From positions 1 through 50,651 of the forward strand of contig FR885507.1 of assembly GCA_000436375.1 (NCBI GenBank): a stretch of DNA of 50,651 nt. Reading direction: 5' to 3'. This DNA is from Azospirillum sp. CAG:239 (lineage in GTDB: Bacteria; Pseudomonadota; Alphaproteobacteria; RF32; CAG-239). Below are positions 22,706 to 30,305 of the stretch, piece by piece (position 1 is the first letter of the stretch; each line of letters begins with the position of its first letter). The notes below the pieces were generated by a model. The model did not search any database. It saw nothing but the letters and a program-made list of their open reading frames with translations, and was not told the DNA's origin. Both the position numbers and the translations under genes were made by a program.

Positions 22706-23542
22706 TTATTTTCTGCTGTTCAGGATGTTAGCCATATTCAGATAGCCGACCTGAAGCATTTGGGCCGTCGCTTCGTATTTCGAGGCCTGAATCTGCAGCG
22801 CGTTGACGCTGGAGAGACTGCCGCTGGCGCTGGTCTGGGTCAGCGGGATTCTGGTTTCGGTCTTGTTTTTCGAATCATCCGACAGACCTTCTTTCGAAAC
22901 ATAGTCATGCTTATATTTTTCACCCTGCTGAATTTGCAGAACATAGGCCAGCTCTTCATTTTTGCTGACCGTGTCGTCACGGGTAATTTTAATATAAAGC
23001 ATGGTATCTTTTTTGGCTTTATATTCGCCGCTGAACATGGCGTCAATATTGTCGCGGGTTTCAGTGCCCTTCTCGGCCGAACTGTCGCCGATGAGCGTTT
23101 CCTTGCCGTTTTTGTTGATGGTATAAACCTCGACCTTAAGGCCGGGAGCCAATTCCGCCATCCAGTCCTTGTTCTGCTCGGCAAGTTTTTTTTCTTCCTG
23201 TTCCTTGGCCCAGCCTTCCGGATCGGTAATTCTCTTCAGTTCGTCAAGTTTCTGCTCATAGGCGGAAAGGTCCAGAACTTTCTCGTTGCTGCTGTCGCCG
23301 CCCTTTATCGACAGGGAAACAGTGCCGTTTGACTGCAGCTGAATCTTATACATGTCGGAACTGTCATAATATTCGGAAAGTTTGCCGACAACGCTGACAC
23401 GGGCATAGTTCAGGCGCGTGTAACCGAGGTCGCGGGCATTGGCAAAGCTCTCGTCAACGTTGTTAACGTCCGTTACGGTCTTTTCCCAATAGCCAAGACT
23501 GCTGTTGTCTGCCGGTATCGTCGTGCTTACTGTCGTCGCCAT
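22706..23542 (-). CDS. Protein with a PPC-like domain, unknown function
   Basis: 278 residues without a signal peptide. Residues about 27-90 (VDESFANARDLGY, then SVVGKLSEYYDSSDMYKIQL and NGTVSLSIKG) resemble the beta-sandwich pre-peptidase C-terminal (PPC) domain. A charged helical stretch (YEQKLDELKRITDPEGWAKE and onward) is inserted, after which the beta pattern resumes (LKVEVYTINKNGKETLIG). The C-terminus SSVNALQIQASKYEATAQ followed by MLQVGYLNMANILNSRK looks like the coiled C-terminal helix of flagellar axial proteins. Lacking a signal peptide, it might be exported by a non-Sec route such as the flagellar or type I apparatus; this is conjecture. GGAG precedes the ATG. Confidence 0.6.
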   Translation of the reverse strand: MATTVSTTIPADNSSLGYWEKTVTDVNNVDESFANARDLGYTRLNYARVSVVGKLSEYYDSSDMYKIQLQSNGTVSLSIKGGDSSNEKVLDLSAYEQKLDELKRITDPEGWAKEQEEKKLAEQNKDWMAELAPGLKVEVYTINKNGKETLIGDSSAEKGTETRDNIDAMFSGEYKAKKDTMLYIKITRDDTVSKNEELAYVLQIQQGEKYKHDYVSKEGLSDDSKNKTETRIPLTQTSASGSLSSVNALQIQASKYEATAQMLQVGYLNMANILNSRK

Positions 23543-23570
23543 AGCATACTCCTTTAAACCTACATTATAT

Positions 23571-23599
23571 ATTTTATCATAAAATTTTTTTTATCACAA
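23571..23599 (-). promoter_or_regulatory. Possible promoter of the 22706-23542 gene
   Basis: Minus strand TTGTGA (23599-23594), 17 bases, TAAAAT (23576-23571) in a very AT-rich gap. Confidence 0.4.
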
Positions 23600-23617
23600 T
23601 ATATTTAATCAGTCGGT

Positions 23618-25210
23618 TTACAGTTCCGTCATCTTATACAAGGCCGTCGACCAGCCGGTTTTGTTCAGGGTCTTTTCGCCCAGAAACTCAAATCCGTATT
23701 TCTCGCCTTCAAGGCGTTCCTTTATCGGTTCGTTGACAATAATCTCATTATCGTATGTCTGTTCAAAAACATCCTGAATAAACGGCGACAAATTCGGCTC
23801 CTGTTCGGAAGAAAGCGACAAGATGCTGCATTTGTCGGCAATAATCAGGTTGGTATTGTTAAGCTGTTCTTCATAAATGGACACGTCTTTGAAAAATTCA
23901 ACGGCAAAACGCGCGGCATGATTCAGTTTGGGAAACTCTATCGAGGTAATATAGTTGTCTTCAATAACATTTTCACCGTCGAACTTGGCCGACAGATTGG
24001 CGATGATGTTCCGCACTTCGCTTTTGACGCGGGTAAAATCGTCCCGGTCGCCGGGCTGGTCATTTTCATAAAAACGCACCCGGTTTTCAATACTGACAAT
24101 ACATTTGAGCATAATATCCGGCTCGTGGACCTCTTCTTTCGCTTCCAGTTTCCGGTTGTCGGCCGCCGCATATTTGTTCAACGCCTCCCACTTGCTGAAC
24201 GTTTTTTTCAAAATGTGCGTATCCAACGGACGTTCCGCCAGCAGCTGCGCCATCAGATAAGCGCCGACGCCGGTCAGAAAAACCGCAACCTTGTTATCCT
24301 TATACGTCTTTTTGGCTTCATAGAAGGCTTCGACGTCGCCGACATCGCCGTCAAGAATGCTGAACGCTTCGTGCAGCATCGAATTGGCGTGGGTTATGCT
24401 CAGGCCGTTGTAACGCGAAAGTTCCAGCACGCCGCCGTAAATTATCAGTTTGACGCCCAGACGGTTGAAGTTGTCGGCAATGTTGATTTCGCCGTCCAGA
24501 TTGGAAATTATCTGGCTCATATAATCTACAATACTGCGCTTGAATTCGGCAGGCGCCTCGGGAAAAGCGGGCGCCAATGTCGGTTCATAGCTGTCATTAA
24601 GGTTATAGTTCTGGATAATGGCGTCGGCCTTGTCAAAAAACTTCTTCTCATGAATGATTTTTTTGCGGCGAACCTTGCGGGACGAAAAGACGTACCAAGG
24701 CACCTTACGCAAGACCAGCGGCACAGCCAGCAGCAGGAACAATGCAAAAAACGTGACAAACATAACGGTATGCGTCAGTTCTTCGGGAACGGTTATTTCA
24801 ATAACCGGAATCAGCAACGTTACCAGAATATTGGCTGAAATCAGGCAGAAAACAATAATGGCAACCAGTTTGAAAACGGCGGTAATCACATTCTGGCCGT
24901 TAGAAGCGCCGGCCGGTTCCTGGGTTTCGATGTTATATTCGCCGCGCGTCGGCGCCAAACCGCCTTTCAGCGAATAGTCGGAACCGCTCTTGTCCTTTTT
25001 GCCTGCCAAACTGACATATTCCACCGTTTCAACGTAGGAATTGTCCTGCACGTCAAAGTCTTCCTTAAGAATTTTGACGGCAATTTTTTCGGCTTCGCGT
25101 TCTTTGGCTATACGCATGGCATCATAACGCTGGTCGCTGGAAAAACGATCTTCAAGTTTCCAGCCGTCGCCCCGGTCCGTATAAACTTCGTAATGCGATA
25201 TTTTGACCAT
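23618..25210 (-). CDS. Two-helix membrane protein with degenerate cyclase-like C-terminus
   Basis: 530 residues. An N-terminal soluble part (1-105) is followed by two membrane helices at about 109-136 and 147-168, then a cytoplasmic region of 360 residues. From about 370 on the pattern (RDDFTRVKSEVRNIIANLSAKFDGENV, read in pieces, then HAARFAVEFFKD, and the ending EKYGFEFLGEKTLNKTG with ALYKM) resembles the fold of class III nucleotide cyclases, in which the domain ends with a similar lead-in. The metal-binding aspartates and substrate lysine are not recognisable, so if related it is inactive or a sensor. It follows rpmE on the same strand but a terminator lies between them. The cyclase idea is weak, and the family is unknown to me. 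Confidence 0.55.
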   Translation of the reverse strand: MVKISHYEVYTDRGDGWKLEDRFSSDQRYDAMRIAKEREAEKIAVKILKEDFDVQDNSYVETVEYVSLAGKKDKSGSDYSLKGGLAPTRGEYNIETQEPAGASNGQNVITAVFKLVAIIVFCLISANILVTLLIPVIEITVPEELTHTVMFVTFFALFLLLAVPLVLRKVPWYVFSSRKVRRKKIIHEKKFFDKADAIIQNYNLNDSYEPTLAPAFPEAPAEFKRSIVDYMSQIISNLDGEINIADNFNRLGVKLIIYGGVLELSRYNGLSITHANSMLHEAFSILDGDVGDVEAFYEAKKTYKDNKVAVFLTGVGAYLMAQLLAERPLDTHILKKTFSKWEALNKYAAADNRKLEAKEEVHEPDIMLKCIVSIENRVRFYENDQPGDRDDFTRVKSEVRNIIANLSAKFDGENVIEDNYITSIEFPKLNHAARFAVEFFKDVSIYEEQLNNTNLIIADKCSILSLSSEQEPNLSPFIQDVFEQTYDNEIIVNEPIKERLEGEKYGFEFLGEKTLNKTGWSTALYKMTEL

Positions 25211-25237
25211 TAAACCATCTCATCAAGACATAAAAAA

Positions 25238-25266
25238 ACCTGCATTCAGTATAGAAAATGCAGGTT
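25238..25266 (-). terminator. Terminator of rpmE
   Basis: AACCTGCATT / AATGCAGGTT, ten-base perfect stem; read on the minus strand it is followed by TTTTTTA. Confidence 0.8.
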
Positions 25267-25290
25267 AACAAAGATTAAACCTTTGCGAAA

Positions 25291-25530
25291 TTATTTTACA
25301 GAAGTATCGGGTTTCAGACCAAAAGCACCAAACTTGCTGTTGAACTTGGAAACCTGTCCGCCGCTGTCTACCATACGGTGAACGCCGGTCCAAGCCGGGT
25401 GGGATTTCGGGTCAAGTTCCAGAGTCATCTTGTCACCGGCCTTGCCCCAGGTCGATCTGGTTTTGAATTCTGTGCCATCTGTCATCACATATGTAATCTC
25501 GTGATAATCAGGATGAATACCTTTTTTCAT
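25291..25530 (-). CDS. rpmE: 50S ribosomal protein L31
   Basis: 79 residues. [19 protein letters not shown] and the later [10 protein letters not shown] are characteristic of L31, a protein of the large subunit near the central protuberance. It lacks the four zinc-binding cysteines, so it is the cysteine-free type commonly seen in Alphaproteobacteria. The C-terminal tail [12 protein letters not shown] is typical. It has its own promoter and terminator and appears monocistronic. TTGGAGAAAATAAG precedes the ATG. Confidence 0.95.
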   Translation of the reverse strand: MKKGIHPDYHEITYVMTDGTEFKTRSTWGKAGDKMTLELDPKSHPAWTGVHRMVDSGGQVSKFNSKFGAFGLKPDTSVK

Positions 25531-25576
25531 CTTATTTTCTCCAAAAACTTAATTTATGACATGTAAATTTAGTGCT

Positions 25577-25605
25577 CTTATACATTAGAGTTACGAATTA
25601 GGCAA
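25577..25605 (-). promoter_or_regulatory. rpmE promoter
   Basis: Minus strand TTGCCT (25605-25600), 17 bases, TATAAG (25582-25577), about 45 bases before the rpmE start codon. Confidence 0.65.
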
Positions 25606-25632
25606 GCATTAATTTACATAATTTTAATTTTT

Positions 25633-26640
25633 TTATTTGATTTCGTCAATTTCAACAACATTGCCGCGGGCGGCGTCATCGGTAATGTTAATGACCTTGA
25701 TGCTGAAATTCTTATATCCTTTGGCCAAAAGATACGAGCGAATTTCAATCGCGCGGTTCAGGCTCTGTCTTTTTTTGCGGAAAACATCCTGACCGTTGTC
25801 ATAATTATAGGCCATGATGGCGATTTTGTTGGCGCCGGCATTGTCAAACGAAGCGATAATCGCGTCGATTTTCTCCTTGCTGAGATCGTCCAATTCGGAA
25901 GAACCTTCGGCAAACACAATCTCCCTTTTGACTTTTTCGACATCGACCACAGGTTTGGCAACAAGCGCACCGCTTACCGGCACCAGAGGCTCAGCCTTTT
26001 TTTCGGCGGCAGCCGGCACTTCGCCGACGGGCTGATTTTCAACAGATTCGGCCTTTACGGGAACAACCGGCGCGGAAGAAACCTTTTCGGCCGGCGCAGG
26101 CTCTTCGGTTTTGAAAGGCGCCTGACCGGCAGCGGGAACGTCGGCGACAAACTCACGTTTGGCCGGCGCGGACGTCAGTTCGACGGCCGGAGCCGCAGCC
26201 TTTTCCTTAACCTCATCCTTTACGGTTTTGTCTTCGGCCGGCATGTCTTTGGCCGGTTCGACGACGGCCGGTTTGTTTTCAACGGCGGAATTTGCCTTTT
26301 CCCGAACGGGCTGAATGTCGGCCGGTTTGGCGGGAATGGCTATCTTTTCCTCTTTTTCAACGACTTTAACCTGCTTAATCTTCAGTTTCTGTTTGTTTTC
26401 TCGAGCCGGCGTCTTGGCTTTGGGCGCTTTGGGCGCACTTTTCTTAACCACGGGGAATTGCGGCGTGTTTCTGATTACGGGAAAGAGAGGTTCAGGGCGG
26501 CCGTAAGCCGAGGGGGCGCTGCCGCCTCCGATTTCGTTTAATACCGAAAGGTCGACATAAACATCATCGGCTGCGCAGGCTTTTTCCGCAGACCAGCCGC
26601 AGAACAAACCGCATAAAGCCAGAACCATAATCTTACGCAT
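25633..26640 (-). CDS. Periplasmic OmpA-like domain protein
   Basis: 335 residues from ATG 26640, which has GGGGAAGAG just before it (an upstream TTG at 26658 is less likely). A signal peptide (MRKIMVLALCGLFCG, cleavage near ACA-A) is followed by a long low-complexity Pro/Ala/Lys/Glu/Val linker (about 50-220), as in proteins that span the periplasm. The C-terminal 110 residues (IVFAEGSSELDDLSKEKID, then KKRQSLNRAIEIRSYLLAKG) match the OmpA-like peptidoglycan-binding fold, including the RA-x-x-IRSYL helix. It is the last gene of the ThiE-like-efp-IMPase operon (20-base gap). Binding to peptidoglycan is inferred; the TonB-like linker suggests a bridge between membrane and wall. Confidence 0.8.
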   Translation of the reverse strand: MRKIMVLALCGLFCGWSAEKACAADDVYVDLSVLNEIGGGSAPSAYGRPEPLFPVIRNTPQFPVVKKSAPKAPKAKTPARENKQKLKIKQVKVVEKEEKIAIPAKPADIQPVREKANSAVENKPAVVEPAKDMPAEDKTVKDEVKEKAAAPAVELTSAPAKREFVADVPAAGQAPFKTEEPAPAEKVSSAPVVPVKAESVENQPVGEVPAAAEKKAEPLVPVSGALVAKPVVDVEKVKREIVFAEGSSELDDLSKEKIDAIIASFDNAGANKIAIMAYNYDNGQDVFRKKRQSLNRAIEIRSYLLAKGYKNFSIKVINITDDAARGNVVEIDEIK

Positions 26641-26660
26641 TGCTCTTCCCCATATCAAAA

Positions 26661-27464
26661 TTATTTGTGTACCAACTCATAGACCTTTTTGGACAGTTCG
26701 GCATTGGTGGCGATCAGATTGCCGCTTTCGAGCACCAGACTGAGGTTCTCGGTACGGATATCCTTCTGATTCATGTCCAACACGTATCCGCCGGCTTCCT
26801 TAACCAGAAGCAGACCGGCGGCAATTTCCGAAAACTTGTTGCCAAGGCTGACGGTTGCATCAAACCTGCCGGCGGCAACACAGGCCAAATCCAAAGACAC
26901 GGCGCCCAGAACCCGTACATTGTCGGCGGCCCGGACAACGGCGTCATGGAGCTTAATATATTCCGCAACGTCGGATTTGTAACTGACCAAAGTCGAAATA
27001 AGCGCCTCCGAAAGTTCCCGGCGGGCAGAAACGCGCAGCCTTTCGTGATTGCGGAAACCTTCCTTATAGGCACCTTTGCCTTTCTCGGCAAAAAACAGTT
27101 CATCCGAAGCCGGGTTGTAAACGATTGCGGCGGTAACGGCGCCGTTTTCGAAAACGGCGACCGAAATGGCAAACTGCGGAATGCCGTGGGCAAAATTATT
27201 CAAACCGTCAATCGGCGCAACGACAAAACACGAGCCTTTCGGCTTGGGCTGTCCGTCAACGGCAATCGGAAAATCGGGCTTAATACGTCCAAGTTCGGTA
27301 CGCAGGGCACGATCTACTTTTCCGTAAGCCGAAACGACAAAATCCTTATAACTTTTGACCGAAGACTGAAGCTGTTCAATCTCGCTGAAGTCCCGATTGA
27401 GCGGGCTGGCCGCCTTTTTGACGGCATTAATCAGCAGGGTCATGAAAGGGGAAAGGTAAGACAT
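26661..27464 (-). CDS. Inositol monophosphatase family protein, probably inactive
   Basis: 267 residues with the overall IMPase/SuhB fold: GKVDRALRTELG, then PIDGLNNFAHGIPQFAISVA and SLDLACVAAGRFDA. However, the metal-binding signature DP(I/L)DGT is A83-P-I-D86-G-L88, so the first aspartate is alanine. The usual GEE segment is replaced by VDGQ, and the late WD motif is FSE. At least three of the metal-ligand positions of active IMPases are thus changed. The protein may have kept a regulatory or RNA-polymerase-binding role like SuhB, or be a structural paralogue. It starts 1 base after efp ends and precedes the OmpA-like gene by 20 bases. Confidence 0.8.
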   Translation of the reverse strand: MSYLSPFMTLLINAVKKAASPLNRDFSEIEQLQSSVKSYKDFVVSAYGKVDRALRTELGRIKPDFPIAVDGQPKPKGSCFVVAPIDGLNNFAHGIPQFAISVAVFENGAVTAAIVYNPASDELFFAEKGKGAYKEGFRNHERLRVSARRELSEALISTLVSYKSDVAEYIKLHDAVVRAADNVRVLGAVSLDLACVAAGRFDATVSLGNKFSEIAAGLLLVKEAGGYVLDMNQKDIRTENLSLVLESGNLIATNAELSKKVYELVHK

Positions 27465-27465
27465 G

Positions 27466-28029
27466 CTATTTTGCTCTCTCTACATAAGTGGCTTCGGCAG
27501 TGCCGACAACGATTTTGTCACCGGTGTTGATAAACGGCGGAACCATGCAGCGGACACCGTTGTCCAAAATGGCAGGCTTGTAGGAAGAAGCCGCCGTCTG
27601 GCCTTTGACGACCGGTTCGGTTTCCACCACTTCACAGGTTACCTGCAACGGCAACTCAACCGAAATCGGCTTGCCTTCAATGAAATCGACGTGGACAGCC
27701 ATGCCGTCGGTCATAAACGGGCGGGAATCGCCCAGAATGTCGGCAGGCATGGTAAACTGATCAAAAGTTTCGCTTTCCATGAAAGTCAGGCCATTGTGGT
27801 CTTCAAACAAAAACTGGCAGTCTCTTTCCTCGACCATCAGCTTTTCGACGCTGTCTTCGGTTCTAAAACGTTCGTTGGTTTTGGTTCCCTCTTCAACCGA
27901 CTTCAGCTCGACCTGCATAAAGGCGCCGCCCTTGCCCGGTTTGATGTGCATGGCTTTGACTACGGTCCAGGGTTTGCCCTTGTACTCGATTACCCAGCCA
28001 ATTCTGATTGCTCCTGCTAACTGTTTCAT
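27466..28029 (-). CDS. efp: Elongation factor P
   Basis: 187 residues, the normal three-domain EF-P, which rescues ribosomes stalled at polyproline. The lysine modified by EpmA-type lysylation is K33 in HIKPGKGGAF, intact. The C-terminal GDKIVVGTAEATYVERAK is typical. In the same operon follow the IMPase-like and OmpA-like genes, while the ThiE-like gene lies 44 bases upstream. Many proteins of this window (for example FliH, the OmpA-like linker) contain Pro-rich stretches that would benefit from EF-P, a general remark only. Confidence 0.95.
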   Translation of the reverse strand: MKQLAGAIRIGWVIEYKGKPWTVVKAMHIKPGKGGAFMQVELKSVEEGTKTNERFRTEDSVEKLMVEERDCQFLFEDHNGLTFMESETFDQFTMPADILGDSRPFMTDGMAVHVDFIEGKPISVELPLQVTCEVVETEPVVKGQTAASSYKPAILDNGVRCMVPPFINTGDKIVVGTAEATYVERAK

Positions 28030-28073
28030 ATTTTTTCTCCGTATTTACAATTTTCAAAATGATTAAGGGCAAG

Positions 28074-28619
28074 TTAATCTAAACTTTGCTTTTTAGCAAC
28101 AAGAATCTTATAAAATCTGTCATTTAAAATGACGATATCGGCGGCCAAAGAGCGGAAATCCACTCCTTCCTCCCGGCAGAAAACCGCCGACTGAATCAGA
28201 AAAAGCTCGGAATACCACTGCACCAATTCGCGAATTTTTTCCAAACCGTCCCGCCAAGCCTGAAAGATGATGAAGTCCGGCTCGCATTCGCCGGCCAGCA
28301 TCGCCTCATGGCGCCGACCCCTGACAATCAGTCCGGAAACCTTGTCTTTGCCGGCCGTTTTGACGGCACGGTCAAAATCGGCTTTGATTTTTTCCGATGC
28401 GGAAACATCCAGCACAAAACCGTCCAGACCCAAATCGCGGCACAGCGCCGGTGCATCTCTGCCGCCGGCCAGAACCAGCTTGCCGGCCGCAGCCGCCCGA
28501 CGGGCGAAACCGGCCGCAAAACCACGCTCCAGACTTGAGGTTATGAGATAACATTCGAGCGCAGGATCTTGAATCAGCGCTTCATTTTCTTCGGTAATCT
28601 CGACAATAAACTTTTGCAT
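28074..28619 (-). CDS. Small ThiE-like (thiamine-phosphate-synthase-related) protein
   Basis: 181 residues. The alternation of beta strands and helices (LECYLITSSLERGFAAGFARRAAA, read in pieces; GLDGFVLDVSASEKIKADFD; then VSGLIVRGRRHEAMLAGE and PDFIIFQAWRDG) fits a TIM-barrel half similar to the thiamine-phosphate synthase/TenI superfamily. The phosphate-binding and catalytic motifs of true ThiE are not visible, and the chain is about 25 residues shorter. It is the first gene in front of efp; in many Alphaproteobacteria a ThiE-like gene sits there, so the context supports the call. Activity in thiamine synthesis is doubtful. Confidence 0.6.
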   Translation of the reverse strand: MQKFIVEITEENEALIQDPALECYLITSSLERGFAAGFARRAAAAGKLVLAGGRDAPALCRDLGLDGFVLDVSASEKIKADFDRAVKTAGKDKVSGLIVRGRRHEAMLAGECEPDFIIFQAWRDGLEKIRELVQWYSELFLIQSAVFCREEGVDFRSLAADIVILNDRFYKILVAKKQSLD

Positions 28620-28711
28620 AATTCGGTTTGCCGCTTGTAATTATTTTTTAAGACTATAATATGCAGTCACTATACTTAAAGAATCTTTGAAAAGAAAGAG
28701 AAATTTTGAAC

Positions 28712-28981
28712 ATGGACGCCAAGAATTCCGAAATGACCAAAACTGCCGACGCGATTGCCGCCCTGACCGAAGCGCTTGCCGCGCTCGGCGCAGCCGTTGA
28801 GGCAAAAAAGGAAAAGCTCGCCGCGACAGCGAAACAGCAGGCAGCGGAAATCGCAAAAAAAGAAACAAAACTTGCCCTGCTTAAAGACAGTTCGGCCAAA
28901 GTCATCGGACAGATTGACGGCATCATCGGCAAACTAGACAACATACTGGAAAACAATGGCTCAGGTAACGATAACAATTAA
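28712..28981 (+). CDS. DUF4164-like small coiled-coil protein upstream of zapA
   Basis: 89 residues from ATG 28712 (TTG at 28706 is the alternative and has tighter spacing to GAAAGAG). The whole chain is one long helix with coiled-coil pattern: IAALTEALAALGAAVEAKKE, then AKQQAAEIAKKETKLALLKD and IGQIDGIIGKLDNILEN. In Alphaproteobacteria a DUF4164 protein is commonly encoded directly upstream of zapA and is thought to act with it at the cell division ring. Here it overlaps zapA by 26 bases, so translation of the two is coupled. Family call rests on length, coiled coil and neighbour. Confidence 0.7.
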   Translation: MDAKNSEMTKTADAIAALTEALAALGAAVEAKKEKLAATAKQQAAEIAKKETKLALLKDSSAKVIGQIDGIIGKLDNILENNGSGNDNN

Positions 28982-29294
28982 TTCCCGCGAATATGCCGTC
29001 GCCTGCGAAGACGGACAGGAAGTACGCATACTGCAGCTGGCCCGCATGCTGGACGAAAAGGCAAAAATGCTGACCCAAGCCAGCGGTCAGGTTAATGAAA
29101 ATATGCTGCTGGCCATGGTCGGACTGCTGCTGGCCGACGAACTGACCGAACTGCGCAAAGGAAATCCGGCCGCTGCGACGCCAAATGCGGACAACAGACA
29201 GCGAATCCTTGAAATCGACAGGGTTACAGCCGAGGCTCTGGATAAGATTGCCGCCGAAATAAATTCTGTTGCAAAACAAATCGAATCATTGTAA
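28956..29294 (+). CDS. zapA: Cell division protein ZapA
   Basis: 112 residues. MAQVTITINSREYAVACEDGQ is the conserved globular head of ZapA, followed by LQLARMLDEKAKMLTQASG and a helical region ENMLLAMVGLLLADELTELR. ZapA binds FtsZ filaments and promotes their bundling at midcell. The C-terminal 35 residues form a coiled coil. Its start lies within the preceding coiled-coil gene. Directly behind the stop codon begins 6S RNA, the usual order in Alphaproteobacteria. Confidence 0.9.
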   Translation: MAQVTITINSREYAVACEDGQEVRILQLARMLDEKAKMLTQASGQVNENMLLAMVGLLLADELTELRKGNPAAATPNADNRQRILEIDRVTAEALDKIAAEINSVAKQIESL

Positions 29295-29304
29295 GCTATT
29301 CGCA

Positions 29305-29466
29305 TAGGAGGCGAGCTGTCCGGTACGTAGTTTCCGCAGATCTTCCGAGCCAACATTTTTATTAAGGGAACTGTCACTGACTAAACCGTGGTTTAATTAT
29401 ATGGTGCCCACTTTGTGAGAAGCGGTTCGATAAGAATGTCCCATACGGCTGAGACGGCCCCTCCAT
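29305..29466 (+). ncRNA. ssrS: 6S RNA
   Basis: About 160 bases starting 12 bases after zapA. The closing stem pairs GGAGG (29307-29311) and GCTGTC (29315-29320) with GACGGC (29453-29458) and CCTCC (29460-29464). Inside are motifs typical of alphaproteobacterial 6S RNA: TTCCGAGCCAACA, AAGGGAACTGTC, GGTGCCCACTTTG and AGCGGTTCGA. 6S RNA binds sigma-70 RNA polymerase holoenzyme and mimics an open promoter, reducing transcription in stationary phase. Position between zapA and the next gene agrees with the family. A terminator follows at 29475. The exact ends are estimated from the stem. Confidence 0.88.
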
Positions 29467-29474
29467 TTTCTGAA

Positions 29475-29494
29475 ATCCCCGACCGGGGTTTTTA
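29475..29494 (+). terminator. Rho-independent terminator of 6S RNA
   Basis: CCCC-GACC-GGGG followed by TTTTT, ten bases after the 6S closing stem. Confidence 0.75.
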
Positions 29495-29522
29495 TGTTTT
29501 AAAATTTGAGGAAGCCGGGTCA

Positions 29523-30305
29523 GTGAAAATCATTTATTGCGGCGACGTGGTCGGCAGATCCGGCCGCGAAGCGGTCTTGAACAATCTGGAAAAATTGCGG
29601 GAAAACTACAAACCGGACGTTATCGTCGTCAATGTCGAAAACGCGGCGCACGGTTTCGGCGTTACTCCGGGAATCTGCCGCGATTTTTTAAATAATGGCG
29701 TCAACATGCTGGTTACCGGCAATCACGTCTGGCAGCAACGCGAGCTTATTCCCTTTCTGAACGAAAGCAAACAAATCGTCCGGCCGCTTAACTATCCGGA
29801 AGCTCTGCCCGGCCGCGGCGCGGCGGAAATCGAGCTTCCGAACGGCAAAAAGCTTCTGGTGGTTCAGCTGCTGGGGCGGCTGTTTATGGAAGCCGTCGAC
29901 TGTCCGGCACAGGCGATTGAAAAACTTTTGAAAAACTACACGCTGGGCAGGAACGTTTCTGCCATTCTGGTCGACATGCATGCCGAAGCGACTTCCGAAA
30001 AACTGGCGATGGGCTATTTTCTGGACGGCAGGGTTTCCGCCGTTGCCGGAACGCATACACATGTGCCGACCGCTGATGCCAGAATTCTGCCCAAAGGCAC
30101 CGCCTATATTACCGATGTCGGCATGTGCGGCGATTATGAATCGGTACTTGGGTTTGAGGTTGAGGAACCGGTCAACCGGCTAAACCGCCGTTATACGGGC
30201 GGCAGACTGGTACCGTCCAAAGGCCCGGGCACGCTGTTCGGCATTGCCGTTGAAACCGACGACGCTACGGGTTTGGCAAAAACAATCGAACAAATCAGGA
30301 TTTAG
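29523..30305 (+). CDS. YmdB family metallophosphoesterase
   Basis: 260 residues from GTG 29523. Longer frames from 29415 would start inside 6S RNA; the family begins with a K-I-x-x-x-GD motif, found here as KIIYCGDVVGRSGR immediately after the GTG. Metal-binding residues are seen in GDVVG, ENAAHG, TGNHVW, DMHAEATSEK and GTHTHVPTAD, as in TIGR00282/YmdB proteins, which hydrolyse 2',3'-cyclic nucleotides or cAMP in vitro. GAGGA lies about 9-11 bases before the start. It overlaps the convergent glycosyltransferase gene by 11 bases. Confidence 0.88.
   Translation: MKIIYCGDVVGRSGREAVLNNLEKLRENYKPDVIVVNVENAAHGFGVTPGICRDFLNNGVNMLVTGNHVWQQRELIPFLNESKQIVRPLNYPEALPGRGAAEIELPNGKKLLVVQLLGRLFMEAVDCPAQAIEKLLKNYTLGRNVSAILVDMHAEATSEKLAMGYFLDGRVSAVAGTHTHVPTADARILPKGTAYITDVGMCGDYESVLGFEVEEPVNRLNRRYTGGRLVPSKGPGTLFGIAVETDDATGLAKTIEQIRI

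Noticed and set aside
29415..29522. N-terminal extension of the YmdB-like protein
   Set aside because: These codons lie in 6S RNA and its terminator; the family begins at the GTG 29523.
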